From the NCBI RefSeq assembly GCF_002982115.1, contig NZ_CP019980.1, forward strand, positions 4,617,724 through 4,681,723: a DNA stretch of 64,000 bases, read 5' to 3'. Position numbers and translations under genes: made by a program. This document shows positions 10,618 to 17,966 of the stretch, piece after piece. The notes beneath the pieces are model-generated. The model was given only the letters and a program-made list of their open reading frames with translations. It was not told the origin of the DNA and did no database searches. The DNA is from Lysinibacillus sphaericus (GTDB lineage Bacteria > Bacillota > Bacilli > Bacillales_A > Planococcaceae). The first letter of the stretch is position 1. Each line of letters begins with the position of its first letter.

Positions 10618-10646
10618 TTGACACTTGGTTTAATGGATTGTATTAT
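10618..10646 (+). promoter_or_regulatory. SigA promoter of the tRNA-Gly-Met-Glu operon
   Basis: TTGACA at 10618-10623, a 17-bp spacer and TATTAT at 10641-10646, about 25 bp before the first tRNA. This is a near-consensus housekeeping promoter. Confidence 0.9.
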
Positions 10647-10670
10647 TTAACTTGTCCTTAAAAAAGAAAT

Positions 10671-10745
10671 GCGGAAGTAGTTCAGTGGTAGAACACCACC
10701 TTGCCAAGGTGGGGGTCGCGAGTTCGAACCTCGTCTTCCGCTCCA
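10671..10745 (+). tRNA. tRNA-Gly(GCC)
   Basis: Acceptor GCGGAAG pairs with CTTCCGC, the anticodon loop reads TTGCCAA (anticodon GCC), the T loop is TTCGAAC, and CCA is encoded at the end. First gene of a three-tRNA operon on the plus strand. Confidence 0.97.
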
Positions 10746-10755
10746 ATAACATTTC

Positions 10756-10832
10756 GGCGGCCTAGCTCAGCTGGCTAGAGCGTACGGTTCATACCCGTAA
10801 GGTCGGGGGTTCGATCCCCTCGGCCGCCACCA
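10756..10832 (+). tRNA. tRNA-Met(CAT), elongator type
   Basis: Acceptor GGCGGCC pairs with GGCCGCC and the CCA end is encoded. The anticodon stem TACGG/CCGTA has loop TTCATAC (anticodon CAT). It lacks the GGG/CCC anticodon-stem pairs of initiator tRNA and resembles the B. subtilis elongator Met tRNA rather than the lysidine-modified tRNA-Ile, as judged from memory. Confidence 0.93.
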
Positions 10833-10837
10833 TAATT

Positions 10838-10909
10838 GGCCCCTTGGTCAAGCGGTTAAGACACCGCCCTTTCACGGCGGTAACACGGGTTCGAATCCCG
10901 TAGGGGTCA
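10838..10909 (+). tRNA. tRNA-Glu(TTC), CCA not encoded
   Basis: Acceptor GGCCCCT pairs with AGGGGTC (one G-U), anticodon stem CCGCC/GGCGG with loop CTTTCAC (anticodon TTC), T loop TTCGAAT. The sequence after the discriminator A is TACT, so CCA must be added by tRNA nucleotidyltransferase, unlike the two tRNAs before it. Confidence 0.95.
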
Positions 10910-10958
10910 TACTGCAAAATGGCTTAGAAGTATTTTCTAAGCCGTTTAAATTGTCGAT

Positions 10959-11009
10959 AAAAGGCATCAAGAGTGAAGTTTAACTCCTTGATGCCTTTTA
11001 TTTTTTTTG
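10959..11009 (+). terminator. Terminator of the tRNA operon
   Basis: AAAAGGCATCAAG pairs with CTTGATGCCTTTT and is followed by a long T-run. A smaller hairpin (GGCTTAGAA/TTCTAAGCC, 10921-10943) precedes it directly after tRNA-Glu. Confidence 0.92.
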
Positions 11010-11225
11010 TGTTTTTAACAATACTGAAGTGAAACCTTTTGTAAACAAGAACCGATAGTACTTGTTGAGCATCACATGGCAAGTCCATCCTCAGTGCAAA
11101 TCAACATCCATATTAATTGGCTATAATGCCTTACCAACTTACATCAGCACTTTTCGTATGCCTCTTTGCCAAAACTATGGCATACTTATGATAAAATGCA
11201 CATGTTATTAGGAGGTTACCTTTCT

Positions 11226-11474
11226 TTGAGTTTATTAACGAAAGCAGCTTTAATTTGCGGGAGTGGCTCCATGATTATTCTCGTATCCATACTCATTAAC
11301 TTACCGTTTGCCATACAAATATTTTTACTCCTTACTGGACTAGTCGTAAGCGTATACGGCGTGTACTTACTCGTAAAAATGGTGTCCCAGCCAGCGCAAA
11401 AGACAGTTAAAACAACACAGGAGCAACCTGCACCTGCTCCTAAGAAGAAGAAAAGACCAACCTCAACATTATAA
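11226..11474 (+). CDS. Small two-helix membrane protein of unknown function
   Basis: 82 aa if started at the TTG at 11226, which has AGGAGG 10 bases upstream; the same frame is open for 20 more codons upstream without a ribosome site. Two hydrophobic segments (about residues 13-28 and 30-50) are joined by a short turn (LINLPFAIQ). A polar tail follows, rich in Q, T, P and K and ending in a KKKKRP cluster. The protein would sit in the membrane with the basic tail probably inside. I do not recognise the family. It follows the tRNA terminator with a 216-bp gap and points against the flanking minus-strand operons. A possible promoter is TATGATAAAAT near 11187. Confidence 0.65.
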   Translation: MSLLTKAALICGSGSMIILVSILINLPFAIQIFLLLTGLVVSVYGVYLLVKMVSQPAQKTVKTTQEQPAPAPKKKKRPTSTL

Positions 11475-11570
11475 GGTGTTTTCTTTATTTGCGTAGTTTC
11501 AATCTTTTGGAATTACGTTTTTTTTTGACCCTTATCATTCCAAATATACATATTCTATAGACTTTAAACC

Positions 11571-11608
11571 AAAAAAGATTAGCCTTTGTCATAAACAAAA
11601 GCTAATCT
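11571..11608 (-). terminator. Terminator of yabR
   Basis: On the minus strand AGATTAGC...GCTAATCT forms a stem with a CTTTTG/CAAAGG extension, followed by TTTTTT. It lies 47 bp after the yabR stop. Confidence 0.85.
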
Positions 11609-11654
11609 CCGTTCTATTTAATACACTTTTTCTACGATTAAAACAGTCAGCAAA

Positions 11655-12083
11655 CTACCCTCTTCTAGCCCCGCGACCACCACGTTTTGACTCTGTAGCA
11701 CGTTTTAATGTTGCTAAACGCTCATCACTATCTTTTAAGAAACGTGCCATTTTTTGCTCAAAGTTTTCCTTCGGCTGATGGCGTTCGTTACGATCGTTAG
11801 AACGATTGTCACGACGCGGACGTTGAGGACGCTCTGGTCTCTCAGCTTGAGGCTTTGCTTTACGGATTGAAAGACCGATCTTTCCATCCGCTTCAACATT
11901 CATCACTTTTACTTCAACTTCATCTCCAACTTTTAGATGCTCATTGATATCTTTTACATAATTGTCAGCAACTTCACTGATGTGTACTAAGCCTGTTTTG
12001 CCGTCTGGCAGCTCAACGAATGCTCCAAAATTTGTGATTCCTGTTACTTTACCTTGTACCTTGCTGCCTACTTCAATTGACAT
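11655..12083 (-). CDS. yabR: S1-domain RNA-binding protein YabR
   Basis: 142 aa. Residues 1-70 are one S1 RNA-binding domain (GKVTGITNFGAFVELPDG, then the GLVHISEVA motif). The rest is a charged tail rich in R, P, N and D ending GGRGARRG. S1 proteins of this type (general stress protein 13 family) bind RNA or ribosomes; the exact role of YabR is not established. AGGAGG precedes the ATG. It follows divIC with a 134-bp gap, as in B. subtilis. Confidence 0.93.
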   Translation of the reverse strand: MSIEVGSKVQGKVTGITNFGAFVELPDGKTGLVHISEVADNYVKDINEHLKVGDEVEVKVMNVEADGKIGLSIRKAKPQAERPERPQRPRRDNRSNDRNERHQPKENFEQKMARFLKDSDERLATLKRATESKRGGRGARRG

Positions 12084-12217
12084 AAAAAAAATGCTCCTCC
12101 TTAAAAATTAAGCGACTCTTTTGAGCCATGTAATCAATTTAATCAAACTTTTTACTTCAATAAGTTTCTCTTTTCATTATATATAACTAAAAAAGAGTGT
12201 CAACAATACATAGCTTT

Positions 12218-12622
12218 TCAGTCGTCTTTTTTATCTTCCTTATCTGGCATAATGAAAATAATTTCGCCTTCCTCAGATAAGAAGTACTCTTTACGCAATA
12301 ACTTTGCAATATACTCATCATCTTCTAATTGTTTAATTTTAAGATTGAGTGAATCCTGTTCCTCTTTTACCTTCATCAAATGCTGATTGGCTTCTTCTTT
12401 TTTCTTTTCCTTTGTAGCTAGCGTTTCAGACTGATGGGCAAGTATATTTAAGAGAAAGGCGATGATAACGACTGGCGCAATCGCAAAAAAGACAATACGA
12501 CGCATTTTTCGTTTACGCGATTGCACTTTACGATTTATAGCCTTATCCGTGTTACGGACATAGTCATTATCAAGCTTGGTGTAGTTTTTCTGTTCATCTT
12601 TTGATGAATGACGTCTAGTCAT
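12218..12622 (-). CDS. divIC: Cell division protein DivIC
   Basis: 134 aa bitopic membrane protein of the FtsB/DivIC family: basic cytoplasmic N-terminus (KRKMRR), one membrane helix at about residues 43-61, then a coiled coil (KKKEEANQHLMKVKEEQDSL) and a short extracytoplasmic end. With FtsL and DivIB it forms the divisome subcomplex that activates septal wall synthesis. The ATG follows GGAGGTG. It lies 16 bp after yabQ, so it is read with the sporulation genes yabP-yabQ as well as for vegetative growth. Confidence 0.95.
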   Translation of the reverse strand: MTRRHSSKDEQKNYTKLDNDYVRNTDKAINRKVQSRKRKMRRIVFFAIAPVVIIAFLLNILAHQSETLATKEKKKEEANQHLMKVKEEQDSLNLKIKQLEDDEYIAKLLRKEYFLSEEGEIIFIMPDKEDKKDD

Positions 12623-12638
12623 GCCCGCACCTCCGAAG

Positions 12639-13130
12639 TTATTGTTGTCTTTTATTATACTTGATATATCGAAATTTTTTTAATAAAGTGTAGGACAAAT
12701 ACGAATAAATTTTGACAAAAGGCCTTAAGACGAACGCAGCAATTTTAATGAATATCTGTAATATTTGTCGAATAATAGCGATTATTAATCGGACAATAAA
12801 CCAAAAAGGTCTCCATGTTATATTCACTACAATGCGTGCCATGAAACGTAAAAAGGTTTGAAAAAAAGTCTGATATAAAAATATACCAGCAATCTGCGCT
12901 AGCGGGTCGTAAGCCCGCCACGCGCCATCTTTTAGCCAAAATAATAAATAATACGTTAACCCTCCAAGCAGAATCCATGTCAGTAGCTCTAACACCATCA
13001 TCCACTTTCGGAGGCTTGACTTTTTTGGAGTTGAAAAAACTATGAGCCTTACACTATCAATTATAAATCCCACTGCTATACCGCTCACAACCATGACTAA
13101 TAGCTGAACGAATTGCTGACTAACAATCAT
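12639..13130 (-). CDS. yabQ: Spore cortex biosynthesis protein YabQ
   Basis: 163 aa membrane protein. The hydrophobic segments near residues 9-30, 45-67 and 75-95, plus an amphipathic aromatic and basic C-terminal half, match the YabQ family. In B. subtilis YabQ is made in the mother cell under SigE, localises to the forespore membrane and is needed for cortex formation. Its ATG overlaps the yabP stop (ATGA), so the two are translationally coupled. Confidence 0.93.
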   Translation of the reverse strand: MIVSQQFVQLLVMVVSGIAVGFIIDSVRLIVFSTPKKSSLRKWMMVLELLTWILLGGLTYYLLFWLKDGAWRAYDPLAQIAGIFLYQTFFQTFLRFMARIVVNITWRPFWFIVRLIIAIIRQILQIFIKIAAFVLRPFVKIYSYLSYTLLKKFRYIKYNKRQQ

Positions 13131-13426
13131 CCAAACAATTTATGAAGGAAACCTTTCGAGAAGCCACTTTCCTCCTCGTCATACTGCAAGGTTTTTACAG
13201 TTCCTTCAAGTGTCAATAACCCTTTGTCAACATCTAAGTGAACGATATGCAGTTCCTCTCCACGAATCAATAAATGCCCTTGGGACGTCTTGATAAAAAA
13301 CTCTTCCTGATCAAAGCGTTCAATTGATTTTACAGAAGTCATGTCCATTCTTTTACGATTACGAATCGTTAAAATATGCTCTCCAGATGGAATTGTGTAA
13401 CGATTACTTTCTTGATGTAGCGTCAT
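13127..13426 (-). CDS. yabP: Sporulation protein YabP
   Basis: 99 aa soluble protein of the YabP/YqfC family, all beta-strand-like with the family pattern ERFDQEEFFIKTSQGHL in the middle. It is co-expressed with YabQ in the mother cell in B. subtilis; the molecular role is not known. The start is well placed, with AGGAGG 7 bases before the ATG. Upstream is a 257-bp gap with no further gene and a possible SigE promoter. Confidence 0.93.
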   Translation of the reverse strand: MTLHQESNRYTIPSGEHILTIRNRKRMDMTSVKSIERFDQEEFFIKTSQGHLLIRGEELHIVHLDVDKGLLTLEGTVKTLQYDEEESGFSKGFLHKLFG

Positions 13427-13460
13427 TTTTTTCCTCCTTTAGTCGTCCTAGCTTCTGTTC

Positions 13461-13488
13461 ACTTTATGCGGACAACCTTCAAAGCATG
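13461..13488 (-). promoter_or_regulatory. Possible SigE promoter of yabP-yabQ
   Basis: On the minus strand CATAAAGT (13461-13468) fits the SigE -10 pattern CATAnnnT, with CATGCTT (13482-13488) about 13 bp upstream as a weak -35. Sporulation control of yabP is known in B. subtilis; the site itself is inference. Confidence 0.35.
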
Positions 13489-13693
13489 ACAAACTTTATG
13501 GAAGTTGCCTTACTTTTAAGAAGAAAAATTTACAACGTTACCTACTCTGCTATCCATGACACTTTGGCAAATCTGCCATTCAAATTGTTGGCAATCCTGC
13601 ACAACTATATATTATCACTAGCACCTTCTCGTCTTTTTAGCTAGCGTTTTGCCCGCCTACATTAGCGGCAGGTTTCTACTAAAGTAATTTTTA

Positions 13694-13984
13694 TTAGTCC
13701 TCATCATCAATAAATTCAGGCTCAACCTTTTCAAGACGCTCTTCTTTTAAAATTGTAAACATCTTTGCTGCATCTTCTTTTTTCACTGTATCACGTAATT
13801 CTTCCACACGTGCTGTAACAATTTTTTGACCGAAGCGAATCGCTAATTCATCGCCAGCCTTCACACTGCTACTAGCCTTCGCTACTTTACCATTAATAGT
13901 AATACGACCTTGGTCAGCGACTTCTTTTGCTAACGTACGTCGTTTGATTAATCGTGAAACTTTTAAAAATTTATCTAATCGCAT
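13694..13984 (-). CDS. rqcP: S4-domain protein RqcP (YabO)
   Basis: 96 aa, Hsp15-like S4 RNA-binding domain in residues 1-60 (MRLDKFLKVSRLIKRRTLA, then GRITINGKVA). In Bacillus it binds stalled 50S subunits and stabilises the P-site tRNA while RqcH adds alanine tails in ribosome quality control. The ATG at 13984 follows AAGGAG and lies 5 bp after the mazG stop; 15 extra upstream codons are open but have no ribosome site. The acidic C-terminus (EFIDDED) is typical. Confidence 0.95.
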   Translation of the reverse strand: MRLDKFLKVSRLIKRRTLAKEVADQGRITINGKVAKASSSVKAGDELAIRFGQKIVTARVEELRDTVKKEDAAKMFTILKEERLEKVEPEFIDDED

Positions 13985-13988
13985 GTTT

Positions 13989-15452
13989 TTACTCCTTCTC
14001 AAGCTGCTTGGCTTCATCCCAAAAAGCATCTAATTGTTCTAGTGTATAATTTGAAAATGGCTGACCGCTCGCCTTTACCTTCGCTTCAACATAGCCAAAA
14101 CGTCGTGCAAATTTCTCATTTGCATGCAACATTGCTTCTTCAGGTGATAGCTTATAAAAGCGCGCTAAGTTTACAAGTGTAAACAAAACATCGCCAAATT
14201 CATCGAGTCGTGTTCCATTAGACCCTTTCGCCACTTCCTGACGAAATTCCTGCCACTCTTCCGCAAACTTATCCCAAGCACCTTCTACATCTGGCCAATC
14301 AAAGCCAACTTTTGCAGCCTTTTTTTGATAATTGTATGCCGTTTGCAACGCGGATGACGGGCGGTATTCTTCTTCTAGCAGTGGTTTGTCACTAATACCC
14401 TTTTCTTCTGCCTTAATCGCTTCCCAATTAGCGACAACACCATCTGCATCCTCCACTGATACATCTCCAAATACATGAGGATGTCGACGAATCATTTTTT
14501 CACTAACGGAAGCCAACACGTCCTCAAGTGTGAAGTAGCCTTGATCTTCTCCTATTTGTGCATGTAAAAATACTTGTAGTAACACATCTCCAAGTTCTTC
14601 GATCATCGCAAAATCATCTTCTGCATCTACAGCGGCCAAATATTCATGTGCTTCTTCTAGTAAATATTTTTTAAGTGATTCATGTGTTTGTTTTCGATCC
14701 CATGGGCAGCCATTTGGCCCACGTAAAGTGGCAATTATTTGGCGGAATGTTGTCCAATCACGTAAAGCCTCTTCCTGTGATGTGACTGGAGGTACATAAA
14801 CCGTTGTTAAATTATTTACTTCGACGCTTTGATCTAGCTCATACAGTGGCACTGTTACAAGCTTTTCTTGTGAGGAACCCGCTGCCGTAACAACAGTTAC
14901 CGGATATTCATCATCATATTTTTCCATTAAAGTCAGCTTTACTTCAGATGCACTAAATGTATCATATACTTGCGCAATTAAAATGTGCTGACGCATATTA
15001 ATGTCATGCATGGAAAAGCTAGTGCCATCGAGTAATTGAAAGCCCTCAATCGGATCGATTTTTAACGCACCAAAAATAGGATCTAAGAAGCTTTGTCCGC
15101 CTTCAATCACTACCTTCACTTTACCTTCATCCGCAGCTTGAATTAGCAATTGCACTGTTTGCTCTGCCACTAGCGGATGGCCTGGCACAGCATACATCAC
15201 ATCTCCAATTTTAGTCGCTTCAATTAATCGTTGTGCAATTTCTTCATACACTGGCTGGAACGTATGATGCTTTTCATATATTGCATCAAAGCTTTCAAAT
15301 TGTAAGCCTTCGTTAGCTAACTCATCTAATACTGGGTGATCCACCGTCCGAACAAATAACTTTTCGGCTGCCATTAATTTTTTATATACGCCCATTTGCA
15401 ACTGATTGAAATCACCAGCGCCAAGACCAATTATTGTTAATGTATTATTCAT
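13989..15452 (-). CDS. mazG: Bifunctional SAM-methylase-like / MazG NTP pyrophosphohydrolase (YabN)
   Basis: 487 aa with two parts. Residues 1-220 form a tetrapyrrole-methylase-like domain (IGLGAGDF at the start, AVPGHPLVAE near residue 93). Residues about 240-487 form a MazG domain with two alpha-helical repeats, including the signature GCPWDRKQTHESL and the EExHE and EELGDVLLQV metal-binding helices. MazG hydrolyses non-canonical or excess NTPs. The methylase part has no established substrate. A possible AGGTGG ribosome site precedes the ATG. It sits in yabM-mazG-rqcP, as in Bacillus. Confidence 0.95.
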   Translation of the reverse strand: MNNTLTIIGLGAGDFNQLQMGVYKKLMAAEKLFVRTVDHPVLDELANEGLQFESFDAIYEKHHTFQPVYEEIAQRLIEATKIGDVMYAVPGHPLVAEQTVQLLIQAADEGKVKVVIEGGQSFLDPIFGALKIDPIEGFQLLDGTSFSMHDINMRQHILIAQVYDTFSASEVKLTLMEKYDDEYPVTVVTAAGSSQEKLVTVPLYELDQSVEVNNLTTVYVPPVTSQEEALRDWTTFRQIIATLRGPNGCPWDRKQTHESLKKYLLEEAHEYLAAVDAEDDFAMIEELGDVLLQVFLHAQIGEDQGYFTLEDVLASVSEKMIRRHPHVFGDVSVEDADGVVANWEAIKAEEKGISDKPLLEEEYRPSSALQTAYNYQKKAAKVGFDWPDVEGAWDKFAEEWQEFRQEVAKGSNGTRLDEFGDVLFTLVNLARFYKLSPEEAMLHANEKFARRFGYVEAKVKASGQPFSNYTLEQLDAFWDEAKQLEKE

Positions 15453-15461
15453 TCATTCCAC

Positions 15462-17081
15462 CTACTTCTTTCGATTTAACCATAGTTGATACACTGCCAT
15501 TCTTCGACCGAAAGGCAGTAGATACCATTCTTTTTCAGCCAGTACTCGTAGCTTGGCAATGCACGTAATCATAACAAATGCACCAATACAAACTGCACTA
15601 AAACCAGCAACCACTGCCACTAAACGTTGAGATAATAAACCATCTAATAAAGATGGGGTAATTTGAAGCCAAAGTATGACTGCTATTGCCATACATAATG
15701 ATGCAATGCTAATCTTTTTGTAAAAACTAGCAGGTGCTAATTGCATACCCGTTAATTTTTTTAAGTAAAAAACAAGCGCTAACGCTGTGAACAACAGACC
15801 CACATTATTTGCAATAGCAGCACCTAAAACACCTAATGTCCTAATTGTGAACACATTTAGCAGTACTTTCAACGAAAAACCTGTCATTAAAAACAGGGCT
15901 GGCTTTTTTAATTTCCCAAAACCTTGCAAAATCGCTGTAAATGTCAAAATAATAGACAACGGTACAATTTGGAGTACATATAGCATCAGTACTTCCGATA
16001 ATGCATCTGTTTTAAACAGCATTGTATTTATATAAGGCATCACTAATATTAACCCTAGTGAAGCAGCCCAGCCAAATAATATAGAAGCTCTATATGTCAA
16101 TTGTATAAATGGCAACGCACTACGTCCATTTTGCTTATTTGACATATGGGCAACGAGCGGAACGATTGCTAGAGATAATGAGGCAGCGATGACAACACCA
16201 AGTTGCACTAATGGTTGTCCACGATCGTAAATCCCTTTCGTTTCCTTCGCTATCGTATGGTCCATCCCGCTATCTATTAATAGCGAATAGATAGTAAAAG
16301 AATCGACTAGTTGATAACCAAGCAGTAATAAACTACTCATACTTACACTTAAACTTAGTAGTGTCACTTCTTTTAACACTGGAAAACTGGCTAAGCGTTG
16401 TTGCTGTTTTCCTATAAATGAACCAAAGCGTTTTCTAAAGAGATACGCAATTAGTAATAAGCCTACGCCTTCTCCAATAACGGTCCCGATAATCGCCATC
16501 TGACCAGCACCGTAGAGAGATTTTGACGTCGCCATTATGATAAACGTACCGGTCAAAATAACAGCAACCCTTACCGTTTGCTCCAAAACTTGTGCATAAG
16601 CAATTGGCTCCATGATCCCTCTGGATTGAAAGCCTCCCTTAAAAATAGCAAGTGCAGGCATAACCAATACAATAAATGACCCTGTCCGTAATAAAGGAGC
16701 AAGATTTGCATCTCCCATCATTTTCGCAATGACGTCCGCACCAGCAAATAATGCAATAAAAAATACCCAGGAGAGTATCGTTAAATAACGAAATATAATC
16801 CGCATAATGCTTCGTCTTCTCTGTGTACGTTCTTCCACATCGACCACACAATCATTATCGGCTAGCATTTTGGAAATTGCTACAGCAAAACCACTCGATG
16901 TCCATACTACAAATATGGATATTACAGGATACACTTGTTGGTAAATATAAAATCCTTCGTCACCTACAAGGTTTTGAAAAGGCACACGATAAATTGCGCT
17001 TAAAATCTTCACAATGAGTGCCGCAATGGTTAATAATGCTGCACCCTTCATGTAACTTTTCATACCAAATCGTTCCGACAT
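15462..17081 (-). CDS. yabM: MOP-family polysaccharide/lipid flippase YabM (SpoVB-like)
   Basis: 539 aa integral membrane protein with about 14 hydrophobic segments and the N-terminal motif KILSAIYRVPFQNLVGDEGFY of the SpoVB/MurJ-like flippases. It probably moves lipid-linked wall or cortex precursors across the membrane; B. subtilis has several paralogues and the precise substrate of YabM is uncertain. A GAGGA site lies 6 bases before the ATG at 17081. It is 9 bp from mazG and follows spoVT after a 160-bp gap. Confidence 0.9.
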   Translation of the reverse strand: MSERFGMKSYMKGAALLTIAALIVKILSAIYRVPFQNLVGDEGFYIYQQVYPVISIFVVWTSSGFAVAISKMLADNDCVVDVEERTQRRRSIMRIIFRYLTILSWVFFIALFAGADVIAKMMGDANLAPLLRTGSFIVLVMPALAIFKGGFQSRGIMEPIAYAQVLEQTVRVAVILTGTFIIMATSKSLYGAGQMAIIGTVIGEGVGLLLIAYLFRKRFGSFIGKQQQRLASFPVLKEVTLLSLSVSMSSLLLLGYQLVDSFTIYSLLIDSGMDHTIAKETKGIYDRGQPLVQLGVVIAASLSLAIVPLVAHMSNKQNGRSALPFIQLTYRASILFGWAASLGLILVMPYINTMLFKTDALSEVLMLYVLQIVPLSIILTFTAILQGFGKLKKPALFLMTGFSLKVLLNVFTIRTLGVLGAAIANNVGLLFTALALVFYLKKLTGMQLAPASFYKKISIASLCMAIAVILWLQITPSLLDGLLSQRLVAVVAGFSAVCIGAFVMITCIAKLRVLAEKEWYLLPFGRRMAVYQLWLNRKK

Positions 17082-17241
17082 ACATTGTCCTCTTTCCTTC
17101 GTTTAACAATGCCAATAGTATAGCATACCTCAAAAGTTTGACGCTCACCTGAACAATCTTTGGTATCAGCAATGCTTTATGTATACAAAAAAAGTTATTG
17201 TTCACCCTAAAAAGAGTTATGACAATAACTTTCGATGTTCA

Positions 17242-17778
17242 TTAATTATTCATTTGTTTTGATAAGAAGTTAGCAGCTGTTTCCACAACTTTTACTTCTA
17301 CTTCGCCAACAAAATGTACTTTAGATAAAACAATAATACAACCAATAGGATCCCCGTTCACCATGATTGGTGTTGCACAATAGGATTTAACTTGCTCATA
17401 TTGTCCAGGAACAATTTCAATTGTTGTTTCCATCTTCTCAATTTTTGTTGAACGCTCGTCCATAAAACCTTCCGCAAAGGATGTAATACGACGATTAATG
17501 TATTCCTTCTTACCAATCCCTGCAACAGCGATTACTTCGTCTCGGTCTGTTACAAATGCCGGCGTGCCTAGTGTTTCATATAATGTTTCCACATATTCAC
17601 GGGCGAATTCTCCTAAATCATTAATTGGAGAATATTTTTTCAAAATGATTTCACCTTCACGGTCCGTATAAATTTCTAACGGGTCACCTTCACGAATACG
17701 TAGCGTTCTACGAATTTCCTTTGGTATTACCACACGTCCTAAATCATCTATACGACGAACAATTCCTGTTGCTTTCAT
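17242..17778 (-). CDS. spoVT: Stage V sporulation transcription factor SpoVT
   Basis: 178 aa, the same length as B. subtilis SpoVT. Residues 1-50 are an AbrB-type swapped-hairpin DNA-binding domain (MKATGIVRRIDDLGRVVIP); residues 56-178 are a GAF domain. It modulates SigG-dependent genes in the forespore. Nine further upstream codons are open, but homologues begin at MKATG and a GAGGC lies 8 bases before the ATG at 17778. A good SigG promoter lies upstream. Confidence 0.97.
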   Translation of the reverse strand: MKATGIVRRIDDLGRVVIPKEIRRTLRIREGDPLEIYTDREGEIILKKYSPINDLGEFAREYVETLYETLGTPAFVTDRDEVIAVAGIGKKEYINRRITSFAEGFMDERSTKIEKMETTIEIVPGQYEQVKSYCATPIMVNGDPIGCIIVLSKVHFVGEVEVKVVETAANFLSKQMNN

Positions 17779-17824
17779 GCTAAACTGCCTCGCTTTCGTA
17801 TTCATTAAAATTTTTCTTCAACAA

Positions 17825-17855
17825 TAGTATGGTTTTTCTTGAGACAATCTATGCA
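17825..17855 (-). promoter_or_regulatory. SigG-type promoter of spoVT
   Basis: On the minus strand TGCATA (17850-17855), 18-bp spacer, CATACTA (17825-17831). This differs by one base from the SigG consensus TGAATA/CATACTA. spoVT is a SigG gene in B. subtilis, so site and gene agree. Confidence 0.8.
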
Positions 17856-17925
17856 AAAAATGAACGAAAAGGATTATGAATCCAACATTAATTTTTTTTA
17901 ATAAAAATTTGTCTTTTCATACAAT

Positions 17926-17963
17926 AAGGCTGAACTTGCCAATTTGTCAACAAGTTCAGCCTT
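17926..17963 (-). terminator. Terminator after mfd
   Basis: AAGGCTGAACTTG pairs with CAAGTTCAGCCTT directly behind the mfd stop codon. The T-run is better on the plus strand than on the minus, so it may act in both directions. Confidence 0.75.
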
Positions 17964-17966
17964 TTT

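Noticed and set aside
13324..13644. 106-codon plus-strand frame
   Set aside because: It overlaps the start of yabP and has no ribosome site; the gap upstream of yabP looks noncoding.
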